A program made the translations under genes and the position numbers. Below the pieces are notes generated by a model. The model was not told where the DNA came from, made no database searches, and worked only from the letters and a program-made list of their open reading frames with translations. Positions 35,329 to 44,754 of a stretch of 64,000 nt of DNA are shown here, piece by piece. This stretch comes from Lachnocurva sp029100405. Its GTDB lineage: Bacteria; Bacillota; Clostridia; Lachnospirales; Lachnospiraceae. Each line of letters opens with the position of its first letter. Position 1 is the first letter of the stretch. The stretch is from the NCBI GenBank assembly GCA_046263755.1, contig JBJYZC010000004.1, positions 124,001 through 188,000 of the forward strand, in the 5' to 3' direction.

Positions 35329-35480
35329 ATTGATTTCCATGGTCTTGGCTGAATCGATTTCCATGGTCTTTTACTGCATTGATTTCCATGGTCTTGGCTA
35401 AATCGATTTCCGTGGTCTTTTGCTGCATTGATTTCCATGGCCTTGGCTGCAAGTTATTTCTATGGTCTTAGTCGCATTTC
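35329..35480. repeat. Tandem repeat array, six units of about 25 bp
   Basis: Six consecutive imperfect units of the form GATTTCCATGGTCTT plus 9-10 variable bases. Two unit types alternate (ending in GGCTGAATC-like or TACTGCATT-like sequence), giving a roughly 49-bp higher-order period. Each carries the palindrome CCATGG. The rest of 34940-35545 holds the direct repeats, a promoter and no supported gene. Confidence 0.8.
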
Positions 35481-35545
35481 CTTCCAATGCAGATGACTCA
35501 ATGCCATTATTTTCTACCAGAAGTATGCCGATTCCGTCTCTGCGG

Positions 35546-35746
35546 TCACAGGTTATAAACCATATTCAAGATGGCACAAACCACCCAAAGAACGGTCAGG
35601 ATCAGATTGATGATCTTTGCCCAGAGACGTTTGGATGCAACTGTCATACCGATTCCATAGATAGCCAGCATCCACTCCAGAAAAATGATGATCATGATGT
35701 CATTTTGATTTTTGCCGAATAAAATTGATTTTAGAAAGTCCAACAT
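35546..35746 (-). CDS. Small two-helix membrane protein at the end of the SRRP/accessory Sec operon
   Basis: A 66-residue hydrophobic protein with two predicted transmembrane helices (about residues 18-37 and 45-64) and a short basic loop (ASKRLWAK). The ribosome-binding site AAGGAGG lies 7 nt before the ATG and is among the strongest in the window, so it is a real gene. It follows gtfB by 62 bp on the same strand with no good terminator between, and could be the last gene of the locus. It is not one of the known accessory Sec proteins; function unknown. Confidence 0.7.
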   Translation of the reverse strand: MLDFLKSILFGKNQNDIMIIIFLEWMLAIYGIGMTVASKRLWAKIINLILTVLWVVCAILNMVYNL

Positions 35747-35808
35747 ATTTTTTCCTCCTTGTACACTACCTTTTCCATTGCTTTTGACAATGCTCTATGC
35801 ATTGCCTG

Positions 35809-37206
35809 TCACATCAGAATACTCTGATATTCCATAAGACTTCCGCCTGACAGGGCTTCTCTCTGCTTGGCTAGTTCTCGGTCCAACCGTTCTTTTGACT
35901 CCATGCATTGTTGAAGCATTGCTGTCAAGTCTTCCCATTTATCATAAACATGTGCTTTGGGCAGATACCCCGGTGCATGTAAGGTATCCCGGAATCCCAG
36001 GAGCAGCATGTTGTTTTCAAAAGCCCTTCGACAGGAATCCATGATCTCGTTTCCATAATTAATATCGAGATAGTAATCTGCGAAGGAAAATAACTTGTCA
36101 AAAGTCTTTGGATAAGCCCCCGGGTAAAGAGTAACATTCGGCTCTTCCTCCAGGCCAAGCAAAACATTCGACATCTCCGTGATCGCAGCAATATGGAAAT
36201 GCATTCCCGGCATAGCCCGAACGATCTCCCTAATATTACGGATCTGATCGGAATTGGTCGAAATCATAATATCAAGACCATGGCGGCTCTTCCTCTCATA
36301 TTTTTGTAAATAGCCCAGAGGCCGCAGGATGTCTTTCGATGCGCCGAGATCCAGCAAAGCCTGATAACTCTCCTGGTTTTGAACATAGATCCGCCGGGTA
36401 TGATTCGACTTCCCAGTCAGAATGATCTTCATATTACCCGGAATATCCGGTCTTCTACCCTCCTGCCAGAAAAGAATATCCTCCTTACCGGGCCGACGCA
36501 GACGCTCTGAAACAAAGAAAGGAATCGACAAAGAATTATAGAAGATCCGATCCCCGGTCTCCCCAATCTCTTTCAGAAAGAAGAGCAGAAAATCCGCCCG
36601 CTCCCGGAAAAAGAAGACCTTCCCTTTCCAGTTCAGGATCGTATCCCCAGTCACATTATTTTCCGTGATACATGTCCTTCCCTCCGGATCCAACCAGGAC
36701 CTCTGAATCATCTTTTCTTTATTGTCAAATATAGACCGCCCCGACAAGAAGCCTCTCTCGTCATAGTGATCCCGGGATCGAAGTCTTCCATTCGGATCCA
36801 GCCAATCTACAAATCGGACCAGACGGCTTCCCTGACCGGACAGATAGTGGATCCGCCCACGCAAATGTTGTCGTTCATGAATCTCAGCGGACGTGTTATT
36901 ACCAGAGATCTCCCAATAATCCGGGCGATTGACTTCATTAAAGTAACGGGGCCGGTTTTTGTTTTCCCCCATCACCAAGGCATCTCTCCTCCTTTCCTGT
37001 CCCCTGATACGATGGCAGAAATATTGATAGGGAGAGACGACATCCTCCGGCAGAAAATCTGCTCCGCTGCAAGAGATCACAAGGCCTTGGAATCCCGCCA
37101 TACGAAAGGAATCTTTTAATCTCTTCGCCGCATCATCCATATGATCAAGAAGAAGAATCCCCTGCTCCGGTTTTTGCAGGGAAGCTATTGCAGTAATGCC
37201 AGCCAT
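35809..37206 (-). CDS. gtfB: Accessory glycosyltransferase GtfB (SRRP O-GlcNAc transferase complex, partner subunit)
   Basis: A 465-residue GT-B-like protein that forms the heteromeric transferase with GtfA and holds the acceptor adhesin. The C-terminal half shows the degenerate donor-site pattern (FADYYLDINYGNEI, LLGFRDTLH) typical of GtfB/TarX-like subunits, which are catalytically inactive. The start at 37206 (MAGITAIAS) has GGAGGTGA 7-8 nt upstream and overlaps gtfA by 22 bp; the longer frame from 37275 is rejected. In known systems GtfA-GtfB adds the first GlcNAc to Ser/Thr of the SRRP in the cytosol before export. Confidence 0.88.
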   Translation of the reverse strand: MAGITAIASLQKPEQGILLLDHMDDAAKRLKDSFRMAGFQGLVISCSGADFLPEDVVSPYQYFCHRIRGQERRRDALVMGENKNRPRYFNEVNRPDYWEISGNNTSAEIHERQHLRGRIHYLSGQGSRLVRFVDWLDPNGRLRSRDHYDERGFLSGRSIFDNKEKMIQRSWLDPEGRTCITENNVTGDTILNWKGKVFFFRERADFLLFFLKEIGETGDRIFYNSLSIPFFVSERLRRPGKEDILFWQEGRRPDIPGNMKIILTGKSNHTRRIYVQNQESYQALLDLGASKDILRPLGYLQKYERKSRHGLDIMISTNSDQIRNIREIVRAMPGMHFHIAAITEMSNVLLGLEEEPNVTLYPGAYPKTFDKLFSFADYYLDINYGNEIMDSCRRAFENNMLLLGFRDTLHAPGYLPKAHVYDKWEDLTAMLQQCMESKERLDRELAKQREALSGGSLMEYQSILM

Positions 37207-38684
37207 TGTTTTCTCACCTCCTCTTCCAAGAAATTCTCTGCTTTCTGATACGACATCTCTGACATCTGCTCCCACTTGTCTTCCCGGAAAAAGAGAACAA
37301 GCCTTTCTGCCAAGGCTTTAATCTTCATGGGGCTTGTGAGCAAAGCTTCCGGATCAATCAGATACCCATTCTCCCCCTCTTTTACGAAAGTCGGATTCCC
37401 ATAAGGGACATTGAAACCAATGACCGGGAGCCCGGATCCGATTGCCTCCATGACTGAGAGACCGAAGCCCTCGCTCATCGAAGCCGATAAATAGAGTTCA
37501 TACTCCTGATAGACTTCCTTCAGATCTGCCTGCCCCATAAGCCGGATATAGGAAGACGCTTTACATGATTCGATCAAGTCTTTCAGGGCTTTCTCTTCAC
37601 CACCGACGCCGTAGATATCAAACGTCAGATCCGGGATTTTCTCCCTGGCTCTGACTACCGCCTGGATGGCCCAGTCGATATGTTTTTCCCTGGCCAGACG
37701 GGAGGCCGTTATGATGGCATGTTTGCGCCGGGGCAGCCTAGGCTTTTTCAATTCCGGGAGTGCCCCGACCGGTATAGTCCAGACATTGGGTTCCTGTCCG
37801 ACATAATGCAAAAACTGCTCTCGCAAAGTCCGATTCTGGACCTCGGTTGCCGTGATATAAAAATCAATATGCCGGTACATGGCAAAATCATATTCATAAT
37901 AATTGTTCCAGAGAATATAGTCCGCATTCGTCGCATTTTTACTGTAATGGTCTGCATGGATGACAATGCCGACCCGGGCAGGGCCTGCATTTTCCAAAAT
38001 AGCCTCTCCGATCCCGGTGGTTCGGTCGATAATGACGGTATCCCCTGCCGTCAGGGATAGCTTTCGGACGAAATAAGCCACAAACTCCTGTTTACCATAG
38101 CAGATCTGATCCGAGAACTGGAAGATGGCATTGGTCTCATCTTCTCCATCCAGGATCTCCTCATAGGCGATCGATCCGTCTTTCTGGAAGAATCGACGGA
38201 GGTAGAGACGGGCTTTCCCATCCTTAGGCGCATAGTATTCCGAATAAATAAGTCTCGAGGTGAAATAATCCTTTCGAATCAGAAATCCTCGGGAGACATA
38301 TTCGACCCGATGAACCAGATCATGTACCTCATCGGTGAAGTAGACCCGATAGAAATTATTATGACCGGAGAAATTGTAATGAGCAATTTTTCCTTCCCTC
38401 TGAAAAGTAAAAGAAGGATCAGCGAAGGTCTCTTCCAGATCCTGCTTCCGGAAACTGACAGGCTCGATCATCTGATCGGTGAAGAAGGTATAAAGCCAGA
38501 TCACTTCCTCATCCAAGAAACCAATATTCTTCGTCATATGCTCGATATTTTCCCTTGGAAACATATCGGTAAAGATAAAGCGGGCCTTCTGATGGTTCAT
38601 TCGAAAAAGTCGAGCCCGATAACTCTGAGCGTATTCGACTCCGCTGGAGGCCCATCCGATGCCGAGGTTAAAATTGTATATCAT
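37185..38684 (-). CDS. gtfA: Accessory glycosyltransferase GtfA (catalytic subunit)
   Basis: A 499-residue GT4-type retaining glycosyltransferase. The opening MIYNFNLGIGWASSGVEYAQ is the hallmark GtfA N terminus, with the DUF1975-like extended sheet domain in the middle (residues about 60-220). The C-terminal Rossmann domain holds the donor motif SMSEGFGLSVMEAIGSGLPV, with the E-x7-E pair. It transfers GlcNAc from UDP-GlcNAc to Ser of the adhesin, in complex with GtfB. AAAGGTGAG lies before the ATG. It lies 82 bp after secA2. Confidence 0.93.
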   Translation of the reverse strand: MIYNFNLGIGWASSGVEYAQSYRARLFRMNHQKARFIFTDMFPRENIEHMTKNIGFLDEEVIWLYTFFTDQMIEPVSFRKQDLEETFADPSFTFQREGKIAHYNFSGHNNFYRVYFTDEVHDLVHRVEYVSRGFLIRKDYFTSRLIYSEYYAPKDGKARLYLRRFFQKDGSIAYEEILDGEDETNAIFQFSDQICYGKQEFVAYFVRKLSLTAGDTVIIDRTTGIGEAILENAGPARVGIVIHADHYSKNATNADYILWNNYYEYDFAMYRHIDFYITATEVQNRTLREQFLHYVGQEPNVWTIPVGALPELKKPRLPRRKHAIITASRLAREKHIDWAIQAVVRAREKIPDLTFDIYGVGGEEKALKDLIESCKASSYIRLMGQADLKEVYQEYELYLSASMSEGFGLSVMEAIGSGLPVIGFNVPYGNPTFVKEGENGYLIDPEALLTSPMKIKALAERLVLFFREDKWEQMSEMSYQKAENFLEEEVRKQWLALLQ

Positions 38685-38766
38685 TTTCTCACCTTTTTCC
38701 TATCACTGCACACAAACGGTCCGTCTCATTGCAAAAAAACAGTTCCATGGAATGAGACGACCGGTT

Positions 38767-41088
38767 TCATGGCAAGTTGATGGCAAGTTTTCCATTACTG
38801 TCCAGATAGGGTTCCCCCAGCAGAATATTTCTCATGATCTGTAATTTCATTTCATCCTCCATCTCTCGAAAGGCCCTAAGAGCTTCCCTTTGGTATTCAT
38901 AAAGTGGATTCAGCTGGGCGCTGGACCTTGTCATCGTGACATACTGGAGCTGCTGCAGATAATCCACTTCTTCGATCCAGATCTGATCAATGGCCAGAAA
39001 AACCGCTTCCCGGATAAAGTCTTCCTGTAAAACACCTTGCGGGAGATGTTCCAGTTTTTCCCGAAGAAGATCTCTATAATAAGCCACCAGATTCCGAAGG
39101 ATCTTGGCCTTGGGCAGATCCGCACGAATGCGGTCCGCCTGGATCTGATAGGACATATTGTCCAGAACATAACGGTTCATAGCCCACTGGTTCGGTCCTT
39201 TTCTTCCAAACGATTTAAGAAAAGCCTTCAAATTATCAAAAGTAAGCCTGTCAATGATCTCACGGTTCACCGTTTCCTGATTCAAAAGCCTGGTCCTCGC
39301 ATCATAGAAGACCTCACGCTGCCGTTTCAGAACCTTATCATAGTCCACGGCCTGTTTCCTGGCTTGAAAAGTACGGAAAGCGGAGTCCTTTTGTACGCCG
39401 TTGATATAGCGCCGTAAATGAGCTTTTGACCAGTGCCTTTTCAGCAGGCGTTCTTCCATATCATCGCCAACGCCTGTTCGAATCGTTTCATCTTCTAATG
39501 AGACATAGAAACGACTGCTCCCTTGGTCTCCCTGTCGTCCAGCCCGTCCCCGAGCCTGCTTTTCCAGGCGGATATTGGCCATGCGGCCGACCCCGATGAC
39601 AGCCAGACCTCCAAGTTCCGCCACTCCCTCTCCCAAGCGGATGTCGGTTCCCCGTCCTGCAATACCAGTGGAAACTGTGACCGCTCCCATCTGACCGGAG
39701 TTCTTGATGATCTCTGCTTCCCAGTAACTGTTATTGGCATTTAGAACATTATGCGGAATACCAAGTTCAAAAAGAGCTCTTGAGATCTTCTCACTATCCC
39801 GTATGATCGATGTAACGATCAAGACCGGCTGTTTCTTTTTATATCTTTTTTGACAGTCCGCTATCGCTGCCTGAAATTCTTCTTCTGAAGTCTTATAGAA
39901 AAGGTCCGGCAGATCCGCACGCTGACTCGGTTTGTGGGGCGGTATCCGTATTACAGTCTTATGGTAAACCTCCCGTAATTCCTTCCTGGCATCATACATA
40001 GTGCCACTCATACCGCACATATGCGGAAATAAAAGGAAGAGATTCTGGTAGGTGATCGATGCCATGGCTCTTTGTTCCTGACTTAATGGAAGTCCTTCCT
40101 TCTGTTCTACTGCCTGGTGGAGTCCTCCCTGGAGACGCATGCCTTCCATCAGCCGGCCGCTTCCATTATCCAGGAGAACGATCTCTCCTTTCGGTGAAAC
40201 GACATAATCCTTCTCCTTCACCATCTTTTCATTCGCCCGGAGAGCCAGATTCAGATGACGGTAGAGTTCATAATATTGCCGTTGATACAGCATGGGAATG
40301 CCGAAATAGGTCTCGGCATAGTGACTTCCCTCTTCTGTCAGCCAGACATCCCGATCCTCCTCATGAAACTCCTCCTTTGGACGAAGAGTCTTGGTGAATT
40401 GATCCGTTATCGCATAGAGATTGGACTGGACCCTGGGAGCCCCTGAAATGATCAGAGGCGTCTCAGCTGCATCCAGAAGGACTGAATCCGCTTCATCGAT
40501 GATAATAAAATAGAAATCCCGTAAAAAGCGGTCTTCCGGCCGTCGAACCAAATGTTCCATGAGATAGTCAAAGCCGAGCGCACTATGCGTGGTATAAAGG
40601 ATGTCTGCCTGATAGTTTTTCCTCTTCCAGGCAGTATCTTGTTTCTGATTTCCCTCATGGGAAACGCCTGCTTCCACCGTAAGACCCAGAAAACGATAAA
40701 CCGGCCCCATTTCTTTGGCATCCCGCTCGGCCAGATACTCGTTCGCTGTAACCAGGATCGTACTCTTTTTTGTCAGTGCATTGAGATAAAGCGGCATGGT
40801 CGCGGTCAGGGTCTTTCCTTCGCCGGTATTCATCTCGACCAGGTAGCCAAGATGCATGGCAATGGCAGCCAGGACCTGTTCATCAAAAGGTGCCATGCCA
40901 AGGATCCTTTGATCTGCTTCACAAACCAGGGCATAGGCCTCCGGCAGAAGGTGATTCGTTGTCTCCCCCTGAAGCAGGCGCTGACGAAATTCTTCTGTTT
41001 TTTCTTGTAAGTCTGCATCCGACAGTCCTGCCATCTGACCGGCATAGGATCGGACCTCGTGAAGCAGACGGAAAAGTTTCCTCTTCAT
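38767..41088 (-). CDS. secA2: Accessory Sec translocase ATPase SecA2
   Basis: A 773-residue SecA paralogue that drives the glycosylated adhesin through SecY2. Walker A lies in MNTGEGKTLTAT near residue 100 and the DEAD-like box is IIDEADSVLLD near 200. Helicase motif VI appears as QARGRAGRQGDQG near 500. It is shorter than housekeeping SecA and ends without the Cys-rich zinc tail, as expected for SecA2. The ribosome-binding site is weak (AGAAGGG at long spacing), which may lower its expression relative to the adhesin. It lies between asp3 and gtfA. Confidence 0.95.
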   Translation of the reverse strand: MKRKLFRLLHEVRSYAGQMAGLSDADLQEKTEEFRQRLLQGETTNHLLPEAYALVCEADQRILGMAPFDEQVLAAIAMHLGYLVEMNTGEGKTLTATMPLYLNALTKKSTILVTANEYLAERDAKEMGPVYRFLGLTVEAGVSHEGNQKQDTAWKRKNYQADILYTTHSALGFDYLMEHLVRRPEDRFLRDFYFIIIDEADSVLLDAAETPLIISGAPRVQSNLYAITDQFTKTLRPKEEFHEEDRDVWLTEEGSHYAETYFGIPMLYQRQYYELYRHLNLALRANEKMVKEKDYVVSPKGEIVLLDNGSGRLMEGMRLQGGLHQAVEQKEGLPLSQEQRAMASITYQNLFLLFPHMCGMSGTMYDARKELREVYHKTVIRIPPHKPSQRADLPDLFYKTSEEEFQAAIADCQKRYKKKQPVLIVTSIIRDSEKISRALFELGIPHNVLNANNSYWEAEIIKNSGQMGAVTVSTGIAGRGTDIRLGEGVAELGGLAVIGVGRMANIRLEKQARGRAGRQGDQGSSRFYVSLEDETIRTGVGDDMEERLLKRHWSKAHLRRYINGVQKDSAFRTFQARKQAVDYDKVLKRQREVFYDARTRLLNQETVNREIIDRLTFDNLKAFLKSFGRKGPNQWAMNRYVLDNMSYQIQADRIRADLPKAKILRNLVAYYRDLLREKLEHLPQGVLQEDFIREAVFLAIDQIWIEEVDYLQQLQYVTMTRSSAQLNPLYEYQREALRAFREMEDEMKLQIMRNILLGEPYLDSNGKLAINLP

Positions 41089-41144
41089 AAGTAATATTTG
41101 CCCTTCTCTTGTTGCATACCGGAATAATTGAAACGATCAAAATA

Positions 41145-41582
41145 CTAATCTGTCAGCTCCGTGATTTCTATATAATGAAAACAAAACTCGTGCGCCCCGC
41201 TTCCGATCAAAGAGACGTCATAATTATAAGTCTGTATGGGACATTGAAGGATCATCTCCCGTTCTCTCATGACCTTTTCTCCAATTTTCTGACCGTTCCT
41301 GTCATAAAATGTAAGGCGAAGCTGTAGACCGCCTGCGACATCCGAATCACAGTTCAACTGAAAAGAATAGCCGGATTCCCCGTCAATTAAAGGAAGTGTC
41401 GGTTCCGTCTTATCTGCCTGGAAATTGGTACGGGATCTCCAGGTCTTAATTACAGTCCCGGGCGGCATCAGGTCATTTTTATAATGGACCTCATCTTTTT
41501 TTACAAAATCTACTTTGGAACCATAGAGATAGGACTCATAAAAATAATTGTTCCAAAAAATTCTCCAGGATAATGCTTCCAT
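41145..41582 (-). CDS. asp3: Accessory Sec system protein Asp3
   Basis: A 145-residue carbohydrate-binding-like beta protein. The N terminus (WNNYFYESYLYGS) and NDLMPPGTVIKTW match the Asp3 family; FYDRNGQKI lies in the second half. Asp1-3 form a complex at the membrane that binds the adhesin and is needed for its export and acetylation. The ATG at 41582 has almost no ribosome-binding site (AAAAAAAGG directly adjacent), so translation may depend on coupling with asp2, which ends 44 bp upstream. Confidence 0.88.
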   Translation of the reverse strand: MEALSWRIFWNNYFYESYLYGSKVDFVKKDEVHYKNDLMPPGTVIKTWRSRTNFQADKTEPTLPLIDGESGYSFQLNCDSDVAGGLQLRLTFYDRNGQKIGEKVMREREMILQCPIQTYNYDVSLIGSGAHEFCFHYIEITELTD

Positions 41583-41626
41583 CCTTTTTTTCGCTTTCTA
41601 TCGATCTGAAGGTTAAGGCCCATCCG

Positions 41627-43141
41627 TCAAGAAAGATCCAACCCCTTTCGGCCATATCTCTTTCTCAAAATCATTCGATACTGGCGAAGAAAGAAGGAGA
41701 TGGATTCACCGGAATTATCATTATGGCGGCCATGACGTCCCTGACCGATCAGCCTCACCCCATTGCTTCTCAAATGAAGAAGGAGGTCTTGATAACCTGA
41801 CCTGTCATAATCATCTTCTATTTTATAAGCAACCGAAAATGTTGTTTTGGACCAGTCTGCACTACTGAACCGTTTCCAAAAGCTCTGATCCATCTCATCC
41901 GAATCTTTCCGACTCAGGGAATGCATCCGTTTCCACTGAACATCCAGAGAGGTTGGAAAGCCCCCCGGTCGCTCCAGCCGTTCTGCCTGTGCGATTGCTC
42001 CAAGATTCTCCAAAGGTTTTGCCAGAATGATATAAGCCGGCCTCAAGTAAGTTCCATAATAGAGAGCACCAAAAGTGCCCATGGACATGCCGGACAGAAT
42101 CAGATTTTTAGGATCAAACCCCAGAAAATCGAGATAATGATCGATCACAGAGAGAATCCCCTCTTCATATTCCTGATCTCCCAGATAGAAGGCTCCTCCC
42201 TCCAGCCGGGGATCGCTGATCAAAAGAAAGGGACAGCCCAGCTTTCTAAGCATATAATATCCTTCAAATCCTTCTTGCGTACGATAGCCGGAAAAGTAGA
42301 CAGAAAGCGGAGGCTTACAGTCGCCGGGATCAAAATAATAGAAGAACTCCTCTTTCCCTTTGGTCACAAAGCGTTGCCCTCCCGGAAGGAAAAGTCCCTT
42401 CTTATGCCGGGAAAATCGAATATGAAGAGAAATGATAGAGATCCTTCCCTTTCCCCTGGCCTTCAGATGGAAGAATAGATAACCACTATTCATGCTTTCC
42501 AGGACATAGGGGGATTTCAGATCCTCTTCAGATAAAGTCCACTGATCCAGAAGACTTGCTTCTTCATCCCCGGCATATAATTCCACTTCAAGAACGATCT
42601 CTGCAGATTCACTTCGATCGTATTCAAACCAGATCTCCAGGGGCTGATCCGAATAAAGCGGCATATTCATCCTCCAGAAAGCCAGTTGCTGCAGATCATC
42701 TCCGAAGTCTCCCTCCAACTGACATTCTGTCATACCTTCCCAATGGATCCGGCCTTGAAAGAAAGGAGAGATCTCCAGACTGGATAAAGAAACTTTCTGC
42801 CCGTAAGGCTTATGAAAATAATCTCTCAGATCCTCTTCTAGAAAATTCTCTAAGTCCTCTGATGAAAGCATAGTCCCTACCCGGCATTGCAATAAATGCT
42901 GCATTTTATCAGTCATAGTAAGATCTGAAAGAAAGAAGAGACTGTATGCTCTTACCCGGGACATGAGTAAGTCGCACTCTCTGTCGGTCAGAGGATGACC
43001 AACCAGGCAAACATCATATTCTTCCCTTTCTCCCTCTAATTTCTCTAGAGAAGGATCAAAGGTCCATTCACAGCCCTCCGGATATGTCATCCCCCGGATG
43101 GTTTCCTGATTCAAATAGGCAAGCACTCGAATACTAATCAA
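41627..43141 (-). CDS. asp2: Accessory Sec system protein Asp2 (acetyltransferase-like)
   Basis: A 504-residue protein with an alpha/beta-hydrolase-like domain. The nucleophile elbow is GMSMGTFGALYYG near residue 365, the GxSxG motif that in Asp2 of Streptococcus gordonii acetylates GlcNAc on the adhesin; a late His (GRHGRHND) could complete the triad. The N-terminal two-thirds are beta-rich and unique to Asp2. The start is TTG at 43141, inside the last codons of asp1 (8-bp overlap), with AAGGAGG 12 nt upstream. Confidence 0.92.
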   Translation of the reverse strand: MISIRVLAYLNQETIRGMTYPEGCEWTFDPSLEKLEGEREEYDVCLVGHPLTDRECDLLMSRVRAYSLFFLSDLTMTDKMQHLLQCRVGTMLSSEDLENFLEEDLRDYFHKPYGQKVSLSSLEISPFFQGRIHWEGMTECQLEGDFGDDLQQLAFWRMNMPLYSDQPLEIWFEYDRSESAEIVLEVELYAGDEEASLLDQWTLSEEDLKSPYVLESMNSGYLFFHLKARGKGRISIISLHIRFSRHKKGLFLPGGQRFVTKGKEEFFYYFDPGDCKPPLSVYFSGYRTQEGFEGYYMLRKLGCPFLLISDPRLEGGAFYLGDQEYEEGILSVIDHYLDFLGFDPKNLILSGMSMGTFGALYYGTYLRPAYIILAKPLENLGAIAQAERLERPGGFPTSLDVQWKRMHSLSRKDSDEMDQSFWKRFSSADWSKTTFSVAYKIEDDYDRSGYQDLLLHLRSNGVRLIGQGRHGRHNDNSGESISFFLRQYRMILRKRYGRKGLDLS

Positions 43142-44738
43142 GACCGGCTATGACCTCCTTCCAGCTTTTTTCGATATCCTCTGACGAATAGCGTTCTCCC
43201 AGACGATAGGCAAGGACTCTGGCATCATTCCAATGAGACAGCTGATCCAGATAATAAGACAGAGCCGATGGCAGATCCTCCATTTTTTTCAAAAGGATCC
43301 CATTCTGACCATCTTCCAAGAAAACCGTTTTCCCCTTACAGATCTGAGGAATTCCCAGACTGACAGCAGAAACCTGAAGAAACTGATCCGGTCTCTTACT
43401 TAGATCCACTAAGACTCTCTGCAAGAGCATACAACGATGGATCGACATAGAGTCCCGACAAACATCAGCAAAAAATTTCTGGGAGGATCCTCCTTCCTCT
43501 GTCCTGTTTTCTGCCGAGGAGTCCTCCTGAATTGACCATTCCGGCGGGAAAGAAGCCTTGGAAAGGATCCCTTCCACCCGGTTCAAAATCCTCCCCTCTG
43601 CCCAGTACTCGGCACTTCTTGTGAAGAGATGAACCCGGACGGAAGGATGCGTCTTGAGAAAAAATGCAAGCTGAAGGATGGCCTCTTGAAAGTCGCTTTC
43701 CGAAAGCAGATCCACAGGAAGCAGCAGATTCTTTACCGGAAGAGTCTGACAAAGACTTGTCTCATGGCGAACCGAAAAAGGAGAAATTCTTTTGATCCGA
43801 TGGCCAAAAAAATCTTCCGGTATTCCCTTCCGGATGAGAGCTTGCCGAACGATTTTCTCATTTTCCTCCGAATCCGTAATGATCTGATCTGCCCCGGCCA
43901 GAAAATCCATAGCGACCTGACTGTTGCAAACCTTTTTCCTGGCTTCATATACCGTCACGATGGTCTTTCTTTTTTTCAATGCCTTCTGTAAGAGTGCTGC
44001 GTGCCGATCATGATTGGCGATACAGAAAATCGATTCTGCATCCAGCTGTTCCAAATAGGAAGAGAAAACCTCCCCAATGACATCCTCTAAGGATGCATAT
44101 TGCAGCTTTTGATAACTCTTTTGGATCCGCCTGCTTCCGGTTTCCAATTCATAGAAAGGGAGATCTGAATTGATCTCTACCATTCCTCCTGAAAGCAGAG
44201 AAAAACGAACCTTACCCATGTTATCCAGAAAATCTTCACGAATCACTTTCCCCTGATCCAGCGTACGAATGGAGGAAATAAAACCCCGGTCGTCATAGGA
44301 AATTTCACTGACCTCTTTTCCCTCCTCATATCTTTCGATCCGGATCAGATTCCCGCCCTCCCCGAATTGAATCAAGGCAATGCGTTCTCCATGCAGACTT
44401 GCAATGGTTGCAAATGGAGTCAAGTGGAATTCGGTCCCCTCAGGCCATGCCAGGTCATAGTAGGAAAAACTGTTTAATTGCTTTCCCCGTATGCACTGCA
44501 TCGCATCAAATATAGACCAATATTCCACGTGGATCAGGCCAAGCCGATGGAGAAAATGTCGGAAATTCGGCGCCGATGAGAGGAGAATGATCTTCAGCGG
44601 ACATAGGTTTCTTCTATAAAAAAGCTGTATCTCCTTAGCTGTATCATCTGCCTCCATGGATGTCTTCGGCAGATACCAGACCTCTTCCCTTTCTCTCCAT
44701 TGATTTTCATCATACCAGGCCGGGATAAAGTAAAGCAT
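43134..44738 (-). CDS. asp1: Accessory Sec system protein Asp1
   Basis: A 534-residue GT-B-fold protein without catalytic function, known to bind the Asp2-Asp3 complex and sugar. The start MLYFIPAWYDENQWREREEVWY is the canonical Asp1 N terminus, and the family features FDDRGFISS-like (YDDRGFISSIRT) and FYELE are present. GAGGGAGAG lies before the ATG. It follows secY2 by 16 bp and overlaps asp2. Confidence 0.93.
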   Translation of the reverse strand: MLYFIPAWYDENQWREREEVWYLPKTSMEADDTAKEIQLFYRRNLCPLKIILLSSAPNFRHFLHRLGLIHVEYWSIFDAMQCIRGKQLNSFSYYDLAWPEGTEFHLTPFATIASLHGERIALIQFGEGGNLIRIERYEEGKEVSEISYDDRGFISSIRTLDQGKVIREDFLDNMGKVRFSLLSGGMVEINSDLPFYELETGSRRIQKSYQKLQYASLEDVIGEVFSSYLEQLDAESIFCIANHDRHAALLQKALKKRKTIVTVYEARKKVCNSQVAMDFLAGADQIITDSEENEKIVRQALIRKGIPEDFFGHRIKRISPFSVRHETSLCQTLPVKNLLLPVDLLSESDFQEAILQLAFFLKTHPSVRVHLFTRSAEYWAEGRILNRVEGILSKASFPPEWSIQEDSSAENRTEEGGSSQKFFADVCRDSMSIHRCMLLQRVLVDLSKRPDQFLQVSAVSLGIPQICKGKTVFLEDGQNGILLKKMEDLPSALSYYLDQLSHWNDARVLAYRLGERYSSEDIEKSWKEVIAGLD

Positions 44739-44754
44739 AACTCTCTCCCTCTAT

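Noticed and set aside
35267..35452. Minus-strand open frame across the CCATGG tandem repeats
   Set aside because: Repeated PWKSM-like peptides follow the DNA repeat; there is no ribosome-binding site and the frame simply tracks the 25-bp units.
35329..35480. CRISPR-like array
   Set aside because: The units are adjacent with no unique spacers and no cas genes are nearby.
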